From positions 1-64,000 of the forward strand of contig NZ_BAABAU010000004.1 of assembly GCF_039537585.1 (NCBI RefSeq): a DNA stretch of 64,000 bases, written 5' to 3'. How positions within the stretch are numbered: the stretch's first letter is position 1; every line of letters begins with the position of its first letter. Positions 45,705-56,069 of this stretch are shown piece by piece. A program made the position numbers and the translations under genes. A model generated the notes under the pieces. The model searched no databases. It worked only from the letters and a program-made list of their open reading frames with translations, and was not told the DNA's origin. Source of the DNA: Frondihabitans peucedani. Its GTDB lineage: Bacteria > Actinomycetota > Actinomycetes > Actinomycetales > Microbacteriaceae.

Positions 45705-46352
45705 ATGCTCACCCGCACTCAGCACCGACTCGCCGCGATCGCCTCCGCAGCTGTCCTGGCCGGCTCGCTCGCCGGATGCACCGGCTCGCAGTCGACGCCG
45801 GTGACCGCACCCAGCAGTCCGGCCTCCTCGACCGGGACAGCAGGGCAGTCGTTGGCTCCGGAGCCGGCACCCCAGAGCTCCGCTCCGCAGACGCCACCCG
45901 CGAGCTCGCCGTCAGACGGTGCGACGTCGGGCGCCGGATCCTGCGGGCCCTCGAGCGGGCGGGCCGCAGCAGCGAAGGGCATCGCGTCGCTCGCTCTGCC
46001 GAGCGGCCTCCCGGATGCCACCTGGGACGCCGCGAACGCCGACTACTCCACCTACCAGCCCTGCTCGGCGCTGTCGTGGGTGACTCTCGGCCTGACCGGC
46101 GCGACGGCGAGTTCGCCGTACGCGATCCTGCTGTTCCATGACGGCGAGTACCTCGGGACAGCGACGAAGGCGGCGTACTCGTTCCACCCCGACGTAGCCC
46201 GGACGGGCGGGTCGTCACTGGCCGTGACGTACCACTACGCGAAGCCGGGCGAGAGCGACGCCGACCGGAGCGGGACGACCCGCGCGACCCTGACGTGGAG
46301 CAGCGCGGCGCAGAAGGTGCAGTTCAGCGGGCAGACGCCGCCGGTCGGCTGA
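45705..46352 (+). CDS. LppP/LprE-like lipoprotein
   Basis: 215 aa. Signal peptide ending in lipobox LAGC (Cys25), then a 50-residue Ser/Pro/Thr linker. The globular part has SCGPSSG with the first Cys, then YQPCSALSWVTLGLTGATASSPYAILLFHDGEYLGTAT, the pattern of the mycobacterial LppP/LprE family (two Cys likely in a disulfide). Function unknown; it sits on the outer membrane face. Same orientation as the preceding two-domain protein, 58 bp apart. Confidence 0.85.
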   Translation: MLTRTQHRLAAIASAAVLAGSLAGCTGSQSTPVTAPSSPASSTGTAGQSLAPEPAPQSSAPQTPPASSPSDGATSGAGSCGPSSGRAAAAKGIASLALPSGLPDATWDAANADYSTYQPCSALSWVTLGLTGATASSPYAILLFHDGEYLGTATKAAYSFHPDVARTGGSSLAVTYHYAKPGESDADRSGTTRATLTWSSAAQKVQFSGQTPPVG

Positions 46353-46374
46353 TCGGCGCCGCACGTCGGCGCAG

Positions 46375-46397
46375 GGCACCCGCCGCGGCGCGGTGCC
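46375..46397. terminator. Hairpin between convergent lipoprotein and ABC-F genes
   Basis: GGCACC and GGTGCC arms with a GC-rich, partly self-complementary loop lie 23 bp after the lipoprotein stop. Following it is a short GAGCCCGAGCCCGACGCC-type low-complexity run (about 46408-46446). Confidence 0.5.
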
Positions 46398-46458
46398 GAC
46401 GCCGAGCTGACCCGCCGAGCCCGAGCCCGACGCCGAGCCCGAGCCGCATGGCAGCGAC

Positions 46459-48180
<1,722 letters not shown>

Positions 48181-48239
48181 GCGTCCATCGTCTCAGGTTC
48201 GCGGTGGGCTCGACGCGCGGCGCCTCGGCCAGGGCTCCG

Positions 48240-48440
48240 CTAGGGCCGTCGGCGACTGCGTGGCTCGGCCCTGAGCCTCAACACGGCAGCGGCACCGATG
48301 CCCCAGAGCCCAAGCACGCCGACGAGGACGGCCCCGACGAGACGCGGCACGCTGACGTGGCCGTCGGCGAGCAGGATGACGGCCGCCGCACCGAGCAGGA
48401 TGCTGACGAGGAGGTTCGGTGGCGTGGTCCAGCGCGTCAT
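48240..48440 (-). CDS. Small two-helix membrane protein downstream of a secreted small protein
   Basis: 66 aa from ATG 48440, seven bases after the stop of the gene at 48448. Two helices (LLVSILLGAAAVILL and LVGAVLVGVLGLWGIGAAAVL) joined by a short polar loop, then a basic tail RLRAEPRSRRRP. It is certainly co-transcribed with the secreted protein upstream. Such a pairing resembles peptide-immunity pairs, but no family was recognised and the role is open. Confidence 0.72.
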   Translation of the reverse strand: MTRWTTPPNLLVSILLGAAAVILLADGHVSVPRLVGAVLVGVLGLWGIGAAAVLRLRAEPRSRRRP

Positions 48441-48447
48441 GGCCGCC

Positions 48448-48903
48448 TCACCAGCCGGTGCAGCCGAGCCCGAGCGAGACGATGCCGCCCGCGGTGCCCC
48501 AGCCGACCGGGCCACCGAAGAGGCTCATGAGGAACACTCCCCCACTGAAAAGACAACTGAGCTTGTCTCCGGGTCCGAGTGTGCCGCCGGTGTTGACGCT
48601 TGCGACCTGCTTGCCCCCAATCGACGAGGAGACCCAGCCCCGGCAGGCTCCCTTCTTCGGCGTCGTCGTACCGAGCGTCACTGTCTTCCCGTTCTCGAGG
48701 AGGCAGGTGTAGACGTACTGCCCGGCCGGCTCGCGGGGCGAAAGGTCCGTGAACGAGGATTCAGATCGTGTCAGCTCGTGACGGATCTCGGGCGTTCGGC
48801 GCGATGATTCTGCATTCGCCGGGCCGACGGCGATCACCTGCATCGCGGCGACGATCGTGAGTGTGACGACCAGTGCGGCGGGTCGTGAGTATTTCTTTGC
48901 CAT
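48448..48903 (-). CDS. Small secreted protein with Gly-rich hydrophobic C-terminus
   Basis: 151 aa from ATG 48903 with AAAGGAG upstream. Sec signal peptide (KKYSRPAALVVTLTIVAAMQ, cleavage after ANA). The mature part is polar (PEIRHELTRSESS), then has Cys in YTCLLENGK and KKGACRGW, and ends in a 34-residue Gly-rich apolar segment (FLMSLFGGPVGWGTAGGIVS, flanked by CLF and LGCTGW). The tail could insert into membranes, as in leaderless or class II bacteriocin peptides. Four Cys may form two disulfides. Base use fits the genome, although less extreme in GC. Function unknown. Confidence 0.72.
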   Translation of the reverse strand: MAKKYSRPAALVVTLTIVAAMQVIAVGPANAESSRRTPEIRHELTRSESSFTDLSPREPAGQYVYTCLLENGKTVTLGTTTPKKGACRGWVSSSIGGKQVASVNTGGTLGPGDKLSCLFSGGVFLMSLFGGPVGWGTAGGIVSLGLGCTGW

Positions 48904-49053
48904 TTCGAGCTCCTTTGCTCTGAGGCGAATCGCTTTCGCCTGGAACACATCATGTCACATGCGCATATGCCCAGGAGTCGCGGGCCCGGAGGAGCTGGTC
49001 ATAAGCGAGCGAGGACTCCGGGGCGCGCGACGGCAACACGCAGTTCGGCGGAA

Positions 49054-49154
49054 GACACGCGGCACGACCGGTGTCTCGGGCCGAAATGCATGTCGCGAGA
49101 CGGAGACACGCAGCACGACCGGTGTCTCGAGCCGAAATGCGTGTCGCGAGAGTG
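49054..49154. repeat. Two tandem 51-bp repeats with internal inverted repeats
   Basis: Copies at about 49054-49104 and 49105-49154 share GACACGCRGCACGACCGG, TGTCTCGRGCCGAAATGC and GTGTCGCGAGA with three or four differences. GAGACAC and GTGTCTC in each copy can pair, so each unit forms a hairpin. A partial third unit (ACACGCAGTTCGGCGGAA) precedes them. The region from 48904 to 49182 contains no gene apart from these repeats and lies between divergent promoters or 3' ends of the small secreted protein and TetR genes. Confidence 0.75.
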
Positions 49155-49182
49155 AGCACGCACCACCGACCGCCCGCCCGAG

Positions 49183-49833
49183 CTACCGCCGCACGTGCAA
49201 CGGGATCCCCGCAGCGACATCGCGCGCATCCGCCTCGGGGTCGCGCCCCACGCCGAGGATCGGCTCGACGATGCTGTCGAGCACGCGCGCGACGAACGCC
49301 TCGTCGAGCGGGAGCTCGCGCTGCGCGGCGTGCTCCACTGCGAGCGCGTGCACCGCCCGCGTCACGAACGCGGCGTCGTAGCGGACCGGCTCGGCCTCGC
49401 CTCGAGTGACGGCGCGCTTCACGACGACCGTGAGGCCGCGGGTGCGCTCGGCGTGCGTGGCGGCGTCGTAGGCGCGCCAGATGTCGGGGTCGCGCGAGAT
49501 CGCCGCGATGACGTGCCGGAACTCGGACGGCGGGTAGCCGATCGGGCTGACCCACGCCCGGACCAGCGCCTCCAGGTCGCCACGGAGCGAGCCGGTGTTC
49601 GGGATCGTCGTGTCGATGTCGAACGCGGCCACGGCGTCGCGCACCAGCGAGCGCTTGTCGTCCCAGCGCCGGAAGAGCGTCGCCTTGCTCGCGCCGGCCC
49701 GCTCGGCGACGCGGTTGATGGTGAGCGCCTCGATGCCGACCTCGGCGATCAGCTCCTGGGTGACCCGCAGCAGGCGCTCCTCCACGAAGGGGTCGCGGGG
49801 CCTGCCGACCCGGCGCGCTCCTGGGGAATCCAC
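49183..49833 (-). CDS. TetR/AcrR-family transcriptional regulator
   Basis: 216 aa from GTG 49833, where the protein begins MDSPGARRVGRPRDP, a typical TetR lead-in; sequence upstream in the frame is Arg-rich shadow. HTH at about residues 38-60: LTINRVAERAGASKATLFRRWDDKRSLV. The C-terminal ligand/dimer domain begins near residue 75. It lies 107 bp downstream of an APC permease in the same direction and might regulate it, but no operator was found. Confidence 0.88.
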   Translation of the reverse strand: MDSPGARRVGRPRDPFVEERLLRVTQELIAEVGIEALTINRVAERAGASKATLFRRWDDKRSLVRDAVAAFDIDTTIPNTGSLRGDLEALVRAWVSPIGYPPSEFRHVIAAISRDPDIWRAYDAATHAERTRGLTVVVKRAVTRGEAEPVRYDAAFVTRAVHALAVEHAAQRELPLDEAFVARVLDSIVEPILGVGRDPEADARDVAAGIPLHVRR

Positions 49834-49940
49834 GGCTCCAGCGTAGCGTCGCGATCCTGCGTTCCGGCGGGCCGCGGGGCGGGCACCAGGGCGGGCGCCA
49901 GGCGGCCGGCGGGCGGCGGAGCAGGTGCCCAGCGGCCCGA

Positions 49941-51584
49941 TCAGGCCAGCGGCATCTCCGACGACTCGGTGATCGCGGCGGTCTCCTCGGCCATCTCGAG
50001 GATTCCGTCCTTCGACACCGACGTGTTGATCGCCCAGAAGTAGATCACCAGGCTGAAGGCGGCCGTGACCAGGATGTCGATCCCGAACGGGAACAGGTTC
50101 GGCCCACTCGGGTTCCAGTCGCTCAGGTAGATGATGAGCCCCATGCCGACGAGGTAGGGGAACAGCCACTGCGCGCTCCTCCAGTTGAAGTGCACGGGCG
50201 TCGAGTTCAGCTTGAATGCGCGGTTCAGCACGATGACGATGTAGCCCAGGATGATGCAGAGGCCGAGCTTCCAGTCGGTCTCCCACCCGGTCCAGAGGAT
50301 GATCAGGTTCGCCACGATGAAGGCCAGCGGCGACAGGATGAAGGCCGCGGGGAGCCGGTACGGGCGCTCGACGTCGGGGATCCGCTTGCGGAAGGCGCCG
50401 AGCGCGAGCGGTGCGCCGGCGTACATCAGCACGGACGCGCTCGTGATGAGACCGACGAGCGACTGCCAGCTCGGGAACGGCAGGAAGCAGATGCAGCCGA
50501 AGACCCAGGCGACGACGAGGCCGAACCACGGGACCCCGCGGCGGGTGGTCGCCTCGAAGACGCGGGGGAAGTAGCCGTTCTTGCTGAGGCCGAACGACAC
50601 TCGACTGGTCGCCGTGAAGTAGATGAGGCCGGTGCCGCCGGGGCTGATGACGGCGTCGATGTAAAGGATCACAGCGAGCCAGCCGAGCCCGACGGCGGTC
50701 GCGACGAGCGCGAACGGACCGGTGGCGAACTGCGTCGCCGTCGCCGTCCAGGTGCCCATGATCCTGTCGGCGGGGATCGCCGCGATGAAGACGACCTGCA
50801 GGGCGAGGTAGATGACGAGGCCGATCAGGACCGACCCGATCACCGCGCGCGGGATGTCGCGCTTCGGGTTGACCGACTCGCCGGCGAGCTGGTCGGCCTG
50901 CTCGAAGCCGAGGAGCGCGAACACGATGCCCGCATTGGGGATCGCCGCGATGACGCCCCGGAGCCCCTCGGGCGCGAAGCCGTTCGAGGCGGTGAAGTTG
51001 CCCCCGTGGAAGTTGAAGATCGCGAGCACCAGGATCGCGAACACCGGCACGCCGATCTTCCACCAGGTGGCTGCGGAGTTCGTGTTGGCGAGGGCCCGGA
51101 CGCTGAGGAAGTTGATGACGACGAAGACGAGCATGATCAGGATCGCGGCCACGATCCCGGGCGGGGTCAGGAGCCCTTTGGAGGTGATCCACCCCTTGGC
51201 GAACGGCACGTAGTCCGAGCCGTAGCCGATCATCGCGCTCACCTCGATCGGCGCGACCGTGACGGCCTGCAGCCAGGAGAACCAGCCGAACGACGCTCCG
51301 GCGACGCCGCCGAAGGCGAGGTGCGGGAACCGCGCGGTGCCGCCCGCGATCGGGTACATGCCGCCGAGCTCCGCGTGGACGAGGGCCAGGATCAGGATCG
51401 CCACGGCTCCGATGAGCCACGAGATGATCGCGGCGGGCCCGGCCTGGGCGAGGCCCTTCTCCGCTCCGTACAGCCAGCCGGAGCCGATGATCGATCCGGC
51501 GGAGGCCCACATGAGGCCGATGAAGCCGATCTGGCGCTTGAGCCCGGTGTCCGGGATCGTCTTCGTGAGGTCGCTGGCGGTCAT
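49941..51584 (-). CDS. APC-superfamily amino acid permease
   Basis: 547 aa from ATG 51584 with GGAGGAGG upstream (an ATG 27 bases earlier has none). Twelve predicted helices. The first helix carries GLMWASAGSIIGSGWLYG, the family's unwound substrate-binding turn, and ARFPHLAFGG and GFEQADQLAGESVNPKRDIPRAV are typical APC segments. Proton-driven uptake of an amino acid or amine is expected, specificity unknown. It follows the GntR regulator by 150 bp in the same direction and likely belongs to the same catabolic regulon. Confidence 0.9.
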   Translation of the reverse strand: MTASDLTKTIPDTGLKRQIGFIGLMWASAGSIIGSGWLYGAEKGLAQAGPAAIISWLIGAVAILILALVHAELGGMYPIAGGTARFPHLAFGGVAGASFGWFSWLQAVTVAPIEVSAMIGYGSDYVPFAKGWITSKGLLTPPGIVAAILIMLVFVVINFLSVRALANTNSAATWWKIGVPVFAILVLAIFNFHGGNFTASNGFAPEGLRGVIAAIPNAGIVFALLGFEQADQLAGESVNPKRDIPRAVIGSVLIGLVIYLALQVVFIAAIPADRIMGTWTATATQFATGPFALVATAVGLGWLAVILYIDAVISPGGTGLIYFTATSRVSFGLSKNGYFPRVFEATTRRGVPWFGLVVAWVFGCICFLPFPSWQSLVGLITSASVLMYAGAPLALGAFRKRIPDVERPYRLPAAFILSPLAFIVANLIILWTGWETDWKLGLCIILGYIVIVLNRAFKLNSTPVHFNWRSAQWLFPYLVGMGLIIYLSDWNPSGPNLFPFGIDILVTAAFSLVIYFWAINTSVSKDGILEMAEETAAITESSEMPLA

Positions 51585-51733
51585 GGCGGGGTCCTCCTCC
51601 GTGTCGCGCACGCGGATTCGTGCACGCAGCGCAATCTTGCACCGACGGAGAAACTACTCCATTTCAGGCCCCACGCGTCACCGCCGAAACAAGAATTTCA
51701 CAAGGGGCCAGGCGGCGGGGCGCCGACCGCACC

Positions 51734-52414
51734 TCAGCTCGGCGCAGCCTGCCGCAGAGCGGTGAACGACGGGATGCGGTCGCGCTCGATGTGCATGTAG
51801 GCGACGGATTCGGCCACGCGCTCGTTGCCCGAGCGGATCGCCTCGGCGAGCGCGACGTGGTCGTCGAAGGCCTCGTCGACGTCGAGCTGCGAGGTGAGGT
51901 AGAACAGCCAGAGCACGCGGCCGGTCACCGAGCGCATGACCTTCTTCATCAGGTCGTTGCCCGAGAGGTCGACGATCGCCTCGTGGTACCAGGTACTCGC
52001 CTCGGCGACCCGGTAGGCGTCGCCGGAGTGGACGACATCCTGCGAGTAGTGCAGAGCTTTCGCGAGGGGCTCGAAGTCGGCCCCGCGCGAGACCTCGCGG
52101 GCGGCGAACCGCGCGGCGCCGACCTCGAGGTATGTGCGCAGGTCGAAGAGGTCGTTGACGGCCTTCTCGTCCCACACCGTGACGAGGGCGCCGCGGCGCG
52201 GGAAGGTCCGGACGAAGCCCTCCTGCTCGAGCTGCGGCACGGCCTCCCGGAGGGGCACGCGCGACATGTGCATCTCGGCGGCGATGCGGGCCTCGGCCAG
52301 GCGGGAGCCCTGGGGGTACTCCCCCTTGATGATGCCCTCGCGGATCGCGAAGTAGGCCTTCTGCGACAGCGACTCGGGTCGCTCGGAGGCGCCGGCTTCG
52401 TCGGGGTCGGTCAT
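51734..52414 (-). CDS. GntR-family regulator, FadR subfamily
   Basis: 226 aa. N-terminal winged HTH: SQKAYFAIREGIIKGEYPQGSRLAEARIAAEMHMSRVPLREAVPQLEQEGFV. The C-terminal FCD all-helical domain has the metal/ligand residues in LRTYLEVGAARFAA, HYSQD, the YHEAIVDLSGND segment and DHVALAEAIRSGN. It sits between the peptide-type ABC operon and the APC permease, so it is the obvious candidate regulator of both. A strong terminator separates it from the operon, so it is transcribed on its own. Confidence 0.92.
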   Translation of the reverse strand: MTDPDEAGASERPESLSQKAYFAIREGIIKGEYPQGSRLAEARIAAEMHMSRVPLREAVPQLEQEGFVRTFPRRGALVTVWDEKAVNDLFDLRTYLEVGAARFAAREVSRGADFEPLAKALHYSQDVVHSGDAYRVAEASTWYHEAIVDLSGNDLMKKVMRSVTGRVLWLFYLTSQLDVDEAFDDHVALAEAIRSGNERVAESVAYMHIERDRIPSFTALRQAAPS

Positions 52415-52466
52415 GTCCGCTCCTCACGGGACGGGCTCTGAGGCATTCGCACCCCGAGCCGGGACG

Positions 52467-52496
52467 GGCTCCGGGGGGCGGGTGCCCCCCGGAGCC
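52467..52496 (-). terminator. Strong terminator at the end of the catabolic operon
   Basis: Perfect 13-bp arms GGCTCCGGGGGGC and GCCCCCCGGAGCC with a four-base loop, 9 bp after the stop of the binding-protein gene. It closes the long minus-strand operon before the GntR gene. Confidence 0.85.
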
Positions 52497-52505
52497 GGAT
52501 CGGTG

Positions 52506-54101
52506 CTACTTCGCGATTCCGAGCTTGGAGAAGTCGAGCTCGTTCGCACCGATGTTATGGGCCTCGGCCACACCGGTCAGCCACTTCTGCGACACGACCC
52601 AGTCCTTGTTGTACGACAGGTTCATGTAGCAGCCCGTCGCCGAGTAGGTCTGAGCGGCCTTGGCGTAGAGCGAGGTGTCACCGGTGGCGACGGCCTGGTT
52701 GAGGTCGGCGTCGGTCGAGGGGCTGTCGCAGAGGAAGTAGTTGATCCCTCCGCTCTTGTCCCAGAACACGTGGCCCCACATGTACGGGCTGCCGCCGTCG
52801 GGGCCGTTGTTGCCGTCGATGAAGGCGTCGGGGCCCTTGGTGGGGTCGTTCGCCCAGCCGAACACCTGCGACGTCGGGTAGCCCTGCGCGGTGGCGGTGA
52901 TGCCGTCGTTCTGCAGGTTCGCCGTGACGATGTTGGCCATCGACTGCGCGTTGGTGTTGTCGGACGCGTAGCCGATCGTCATCTTCGTGCCCGTGGGCAG
53001 TGTCTTGGCGTAGGCGGCGAAGACCTTCGGGTCGTAGCCGATGTCCTGCTTGTCCGAGCCGTCGGAGATCATGCCCTTGGCGTAGAGGGTCGTGGCGACC
53101 GACGAGCGGGCCCCGAGCACCTCCTTGACGAGCTGCTTCTGATCGATCGACTGCATGAACGCCGTGCGCGCCTCCTTGGTGGAGAAGAACGACTTCGACG
53201 GGTTCACCGTGAGGAGCGCCGACTGGAGGGTCGGCAGGAACACGCTGTCGAACTTCTTGTTGCCGTCGTACTTCGTCAGGCTCGACGAGGGGAGCGCGGC
53301 GACGATGGCCGACACGTCGCCGTTGTCGAAGGCGAGCTGGAGCGCCGACACGTCAGTGTAGACGGGGAGGTCGACGGTCTTGAAGGGCGACTTCGTGCCC
53401 CAGTAGCCCGAGTACTGCGTGAGGCCGTACTTCGACCCGGTGTTCGCCGTCGTCAGCTCGTAGGGGCCGGTGCCGAGGTCGTGTGTCTGCAGGTACGTCT
53501 GCGCGTCGTCCGATCCTGCGTGCTTCTCGAGACCGGTCGGCGACTCCATCTTCGGGCCGAACGGCGAGGCGAGGTAGTCGAGGAACGCCGAGTTCGGCGC
53601 CTTGAGCGTCACGACGGCGGTGAGGTCGTCGGGGGTGGCGACGCTCTGGACGCCCGCGGTCATGTACGCCGCGCCGCCCTTGACCGCCGTGCGGCGGTCG
53701 AACGACGCCTTGACGGCCTCGGAGGTGAACTTCGTGCCGTCGTGGAAGGTCACGCCGCTCCGGAGCGTGAACGTGTAGACGGTGTTCGTCTTGTTGACCG
53801 TCCACGAGGTCGCGAGGCGGGGCGCGATCTTCACGGTGTCGACGTTGTTCGCGTACTGGACGAGGCCCTCGTAGGTGTTCAGGACGATGGCGAGGCCGTT
53901 GTTGGCGTAGTAGATGTCGGGGTCCGGCGGCTGGCCGATGTCTCCGAGGAGGCCGACGGTCAGCACGCCGTCGGTGGGGGCGGCGTTGGCCTTCGTCGAG
54001 CCGCCGCCGGCGGACGAGCAGGCGGCCAGGACGACCAGGGAGCTGACCGCCAGGGCGGCGACGACCCCCCTGGTGGCGGTCTTGCGCAGTGCGTTCTTCA
54101 C
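52506..54101 (-). CDS. Peptide/opine-type ABC transporter substrate-binding lipoprotein (SBP family 5)
   Basis: 531 aa from a GTG at 54101 with AAGGAG seven bases before; the longer frame begins in the GGTGCG repeat. Signal helix and lipobox LAAC (Cys near 24). SBP_bac_5 fold: NTYEGLVQY, RLATSWTVNKTNTVYTFTLRSGVTFHDGTKFTSEAVKASFDR, GTGPYEL and FSTKEARTAFMQSIDQ. The family binds peptides, but also opines, nickel, glycosides and amino-sugar conjugates. It is the last gene of the operon whose permeases and ATPases lie just upstream. Confidence 0.92.
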   Translation of the reverse strand: MKNALRKTATRGVVAALAVSSLVVLAACSSAGGGSTKANAAPTDGVLTVGLLGDIGQPPDPDIYYANNGLAIVLNTYEGLVQYANNVDTVKIAPRLATSWTVNKTNTVYTFTLRSGVTFHDGTKFTSEAVKASFDRRTAVKGGAAYMTAGVQSVATPDDLTAVVTLKAPNSAFLDYLASPFGPKMESPTGLEKHAGSDDAQTYLQTHDLGTGPYELTTANTGSKYGLTQYSGYWGTKSPFKTVDLPVYTDVSALQLAFDNGDVSAIVAALPSSSLTKYDGNKKFDSVFLPTLQSALLTVNPSKSFFSTKEARTAFMQSIDQKQLVKEVLGARSSVATTLYAKGMISDGSDKQDIGYDPKVFAAYAKTLPTGTKMTIGYASDNTNAQSMANIVTANLQNDGITATAQGYPTSQVFGWANDPTKGPDAFIDGNNGPDGGSPYMWGHVFWDKSGGINYFLCDSPSTDADLNQAVATGDTSLYAKAAQTYSATGCYMNLSYNKDWVVSQKWLTGVAEAHNIGANELDFSKLGIAK

Positions 54102-54168
54102 TTCGACTCCTTGCGGGATGGACCGGATGCTGTGCGTTCCGGCGGGAGGAATGGTGCGGTGACGGGCA

Positions 54169-54191
54169 GGTGCGGGTGCGGGTGCGGGTGC
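54169..54191 (+). repeat. GGTGCG hexamer minisatellite
   Basis: Nearly four tandem copies (the last ending in A) in the 112-bp gap between permease and binding-protein genes. It may vary in length by slippage and alter the transcript between the two genes. Confidence 0.65.
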
Positions 54192-54213
54192 AGCGGGGTG
54201 GTGCTGGTCGCGG

Positions 54214-55200
54214 TCACGGCGTGAGCCGGGGGTCCGCGACGGCCTGGAGGACATCGACGACGGCGTTCGCGACGATGTAGATGATCCCGAGCACGAGCGT
54301 CACGCCCGCGATCGCCGGGAAGTCGGAGGTGGGGATGCTGGCGGCGAGGTAGTTGCCGATCCCCGGCCAGCTGAAGACCTGCTCGACGACGACGACGCCG
54401 GCGAACATGAAGCCGAGCTGGAGGCCCGCCATCGACAGGCCCGGCCCGAGGGAGTTCCTCACGACGTGCTTCCCGAGGACCGCGAGCGGCGTGAGCCCCT
54501 TCGCGCGGGCGGTGCGGACGTGATCGGAGGCGAGGGTCGTGTCCAGGCTGGAGCGCAGGATCCTGCCGATCGAGATCGACGGGGCGATCGCCAGGATCAC
54601 CGCCGGCAGCACCAGGTGCTGCACCGCGGCCGCCCACTCCGACACGTCTCCGCCGAGGAGGCTGTCGACCAGCAGGAACCCGGTCGGCGACGACTGGTCG
54701 GCCCCGCGTCCGGCCGCCGGGAGCACCTGCAGCTGCGCGTAGAAGAGGATGATCCCGCCGAGCGCGAGGAGGAACGGCGGCGCCGTGGCCAGCACGAGCA
54801 GCGGTCCGCGGAAGAACGCGCCGCCCGGCCAGCGGAGCGATCCCGACACCGCGTAGAGGCAGCCGAGCAGGATCGCGACGACGAACGCCACGAGGACGAG
54901 CTCGATGGTCGCCGGCAGGAAGTCGTGCAGGTCGCTCGCGACCGGCCGGTGCGTCCGCAGCGAGATGCCGAGGTCGCCGTGCAGCGCGCGGACGATGTAG
55001 TGGAGGTACTGCACGGGCAGCGGCTGGTCGAGGCCGAGCGTCTTCCGCTCGGCGGCGACCGCCGAGGGCGAGGCGTTGGCGCCGAGGTACGCCTTCACCG
55101 GGTCGCCAGGCGAGACGGCCTGGAGCACGAACACGACGGCGGTGAGCACGAGGACGAGGACGACGGCCGAGAGGGTCCGTCGGAGCAGGAAGCGGGTCAT
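54214..55200 (-). CDS. Peptide/opine-type ABC transporter permease (DppB/OppB)
   Basis: 328 aa from ATG 55200, 8 bp after the stop of the DppC-type gene. Six helices; the first begins right at MTRFLLRRTLSAVVLVLVLTAV as in DppB. Family segments: GDLGISLRTHRPVASDL, and the EAA-loop VRTARAKGLTPLAVLGKHVVRNSLGP, with VEQVFSWPGIGNYL. Forms the channel with the 55209-56069 permease. Confidence 0.93.
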   Translation of the reverse strand: MTRFLLRRTLSAVVLVLVLTAVVFVLQAVSPGDPVKAYLGANASPSAVAAERKTLGLDQPLPVQYLHYIVRALHGDLGISLRTHRPVASDLHDFLPATIELVLVAFVVAILLGCLYAVSGSLRWPGGAFFRGPLLVLATAPPFLLALGGIILFYAQLQVLPAAGRGADQSSPTGFLLVDSLLGGDVSEWAAAVQHLVLPAVILAIAPSISIGRILRSSLDTTLASDHVRTARAKGLTPLAVLGKHVVRNSLGPGLSMAGLQLGFMFAGVVVVEQVFSWPGIGNYLAASIPTSDFPAIAGVTLVLGIIYIVANAVVDVLQAVADPRLTP

Positions 55201-55208
55201 GTCGTCTC

Positions 55209-56069
55209 CTACCGGTTCCGGCTGAGCAGGTTGCGGATGGCGTCGCCGCCGAGGTTCGCGACGAGGCTGAGGACGAGCACGGCGAGCCCGGGCACGACCG
55301 GCACCCACCACTGCGTGAGCAGCTGCTGGAGGTTGCGGGCGGTGTCGGCGCCGAGCTCCGGCGCGGGGGCCGCCTGTCCGAGGCCGAGGAACGACAGGCC
55401 GGCCAGCAGGATCACGACGTTGCCGATGTCGAGGCTCGCCGTCACGATCGCGGTCGGCACGACGCCCGGCACGATGTGGCGCAGGACGACGCGGGTGCGG
55501 CCGATCCCGGCCAGGCGCGCCGCCTCGACGTGGGGCCTCGAGGCGATGGCCTTCGTCTCGCCGCGGATGATGCGGGCGTAGTAGGGCCACCAGACGACGG
55601 CGATCCCGATGAGCGTGTTCTCGAGCCCGTAGCCGAGTGCCGCGACGAGCGCGATGGCGACGAGTGTTCCGGGGAGGGCCAGGAACAGGTCGGTGAGCCG
55701 CATCAGCAGGTTGTCGAGCCAGCCGCCGGCCACTCCTGCGGCCACGCCGATGATCCCGCCGATGACGAGTCCCGACGCGACGACCGCGAGCGCCGAGAAC
55801 CAGCTGGTCTGGACGCCCCAGAGGGTCCGGCTCAGGATGTCGCGGCCGATCCCGTCGGTGCCGAGCAGGTGGTCGGGAGATCCGAGCGGGAGGTTCAGCC
55901 CGCCGACCGGCTGCACCGGGTTGTCCGGCGCGATCACCCGGGCGAGCAGGGCGACGAGGGTCAGCAGGATCACGAGGCCCACGAGAGCGAGGTTCAGGCG
56001 GCGTCCGGCGAACCGGGCGATCGTGACCTGGGGCACGCCGAAGCGGCGGGCGGTCAGGTCGGCGCTCAT
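55209..56069 (-). CDS. Peptide/opine-type ABC transporter permease (DppC/OppC)
   Basis: 286 aa. DppC signature LGSPDHLLGTDGIGRDILSRTLWG after the first helix, and EAA-loop EAARLAGIGRTRVVLRHIVPGVVP. Its ATG overlaps the stop of the fused ATPase gene (ATGA). Pairs with the DppB-type permease downstream. Confidence 0.93.
   Translation of the reverse strand: MSADLTARRFGVPQVTIARFAGRRLNLALVGLVILLTLVALLARVIAPDNPVQPVGGLNLPLGSPDHLLGTDGIGRDILSRTLWGVQTSWFSALAVVASGLVIGGIIGVAAGVAGGWLDNLLMRLTDLFLALPGTLVAIALVAALGYGLENTLIGIAVVWWPYYARIIRGETKAIASRPHVEAARLAGIGRTRVVLRHIVPGVVPTAIVTASLDIGNVVILLAGLSFLGLGQAAPAPELGADTARNLQQLLTQWWVPVVPGLAVLVLSLVANLGGDAIRNLLSRNR

Noticed and set aside
48904-49182. Coding frame or attachment site in the repeat region
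   Set aside because: Frames across it change character at each repeat unit; no integrase or tRNA lies nearby.
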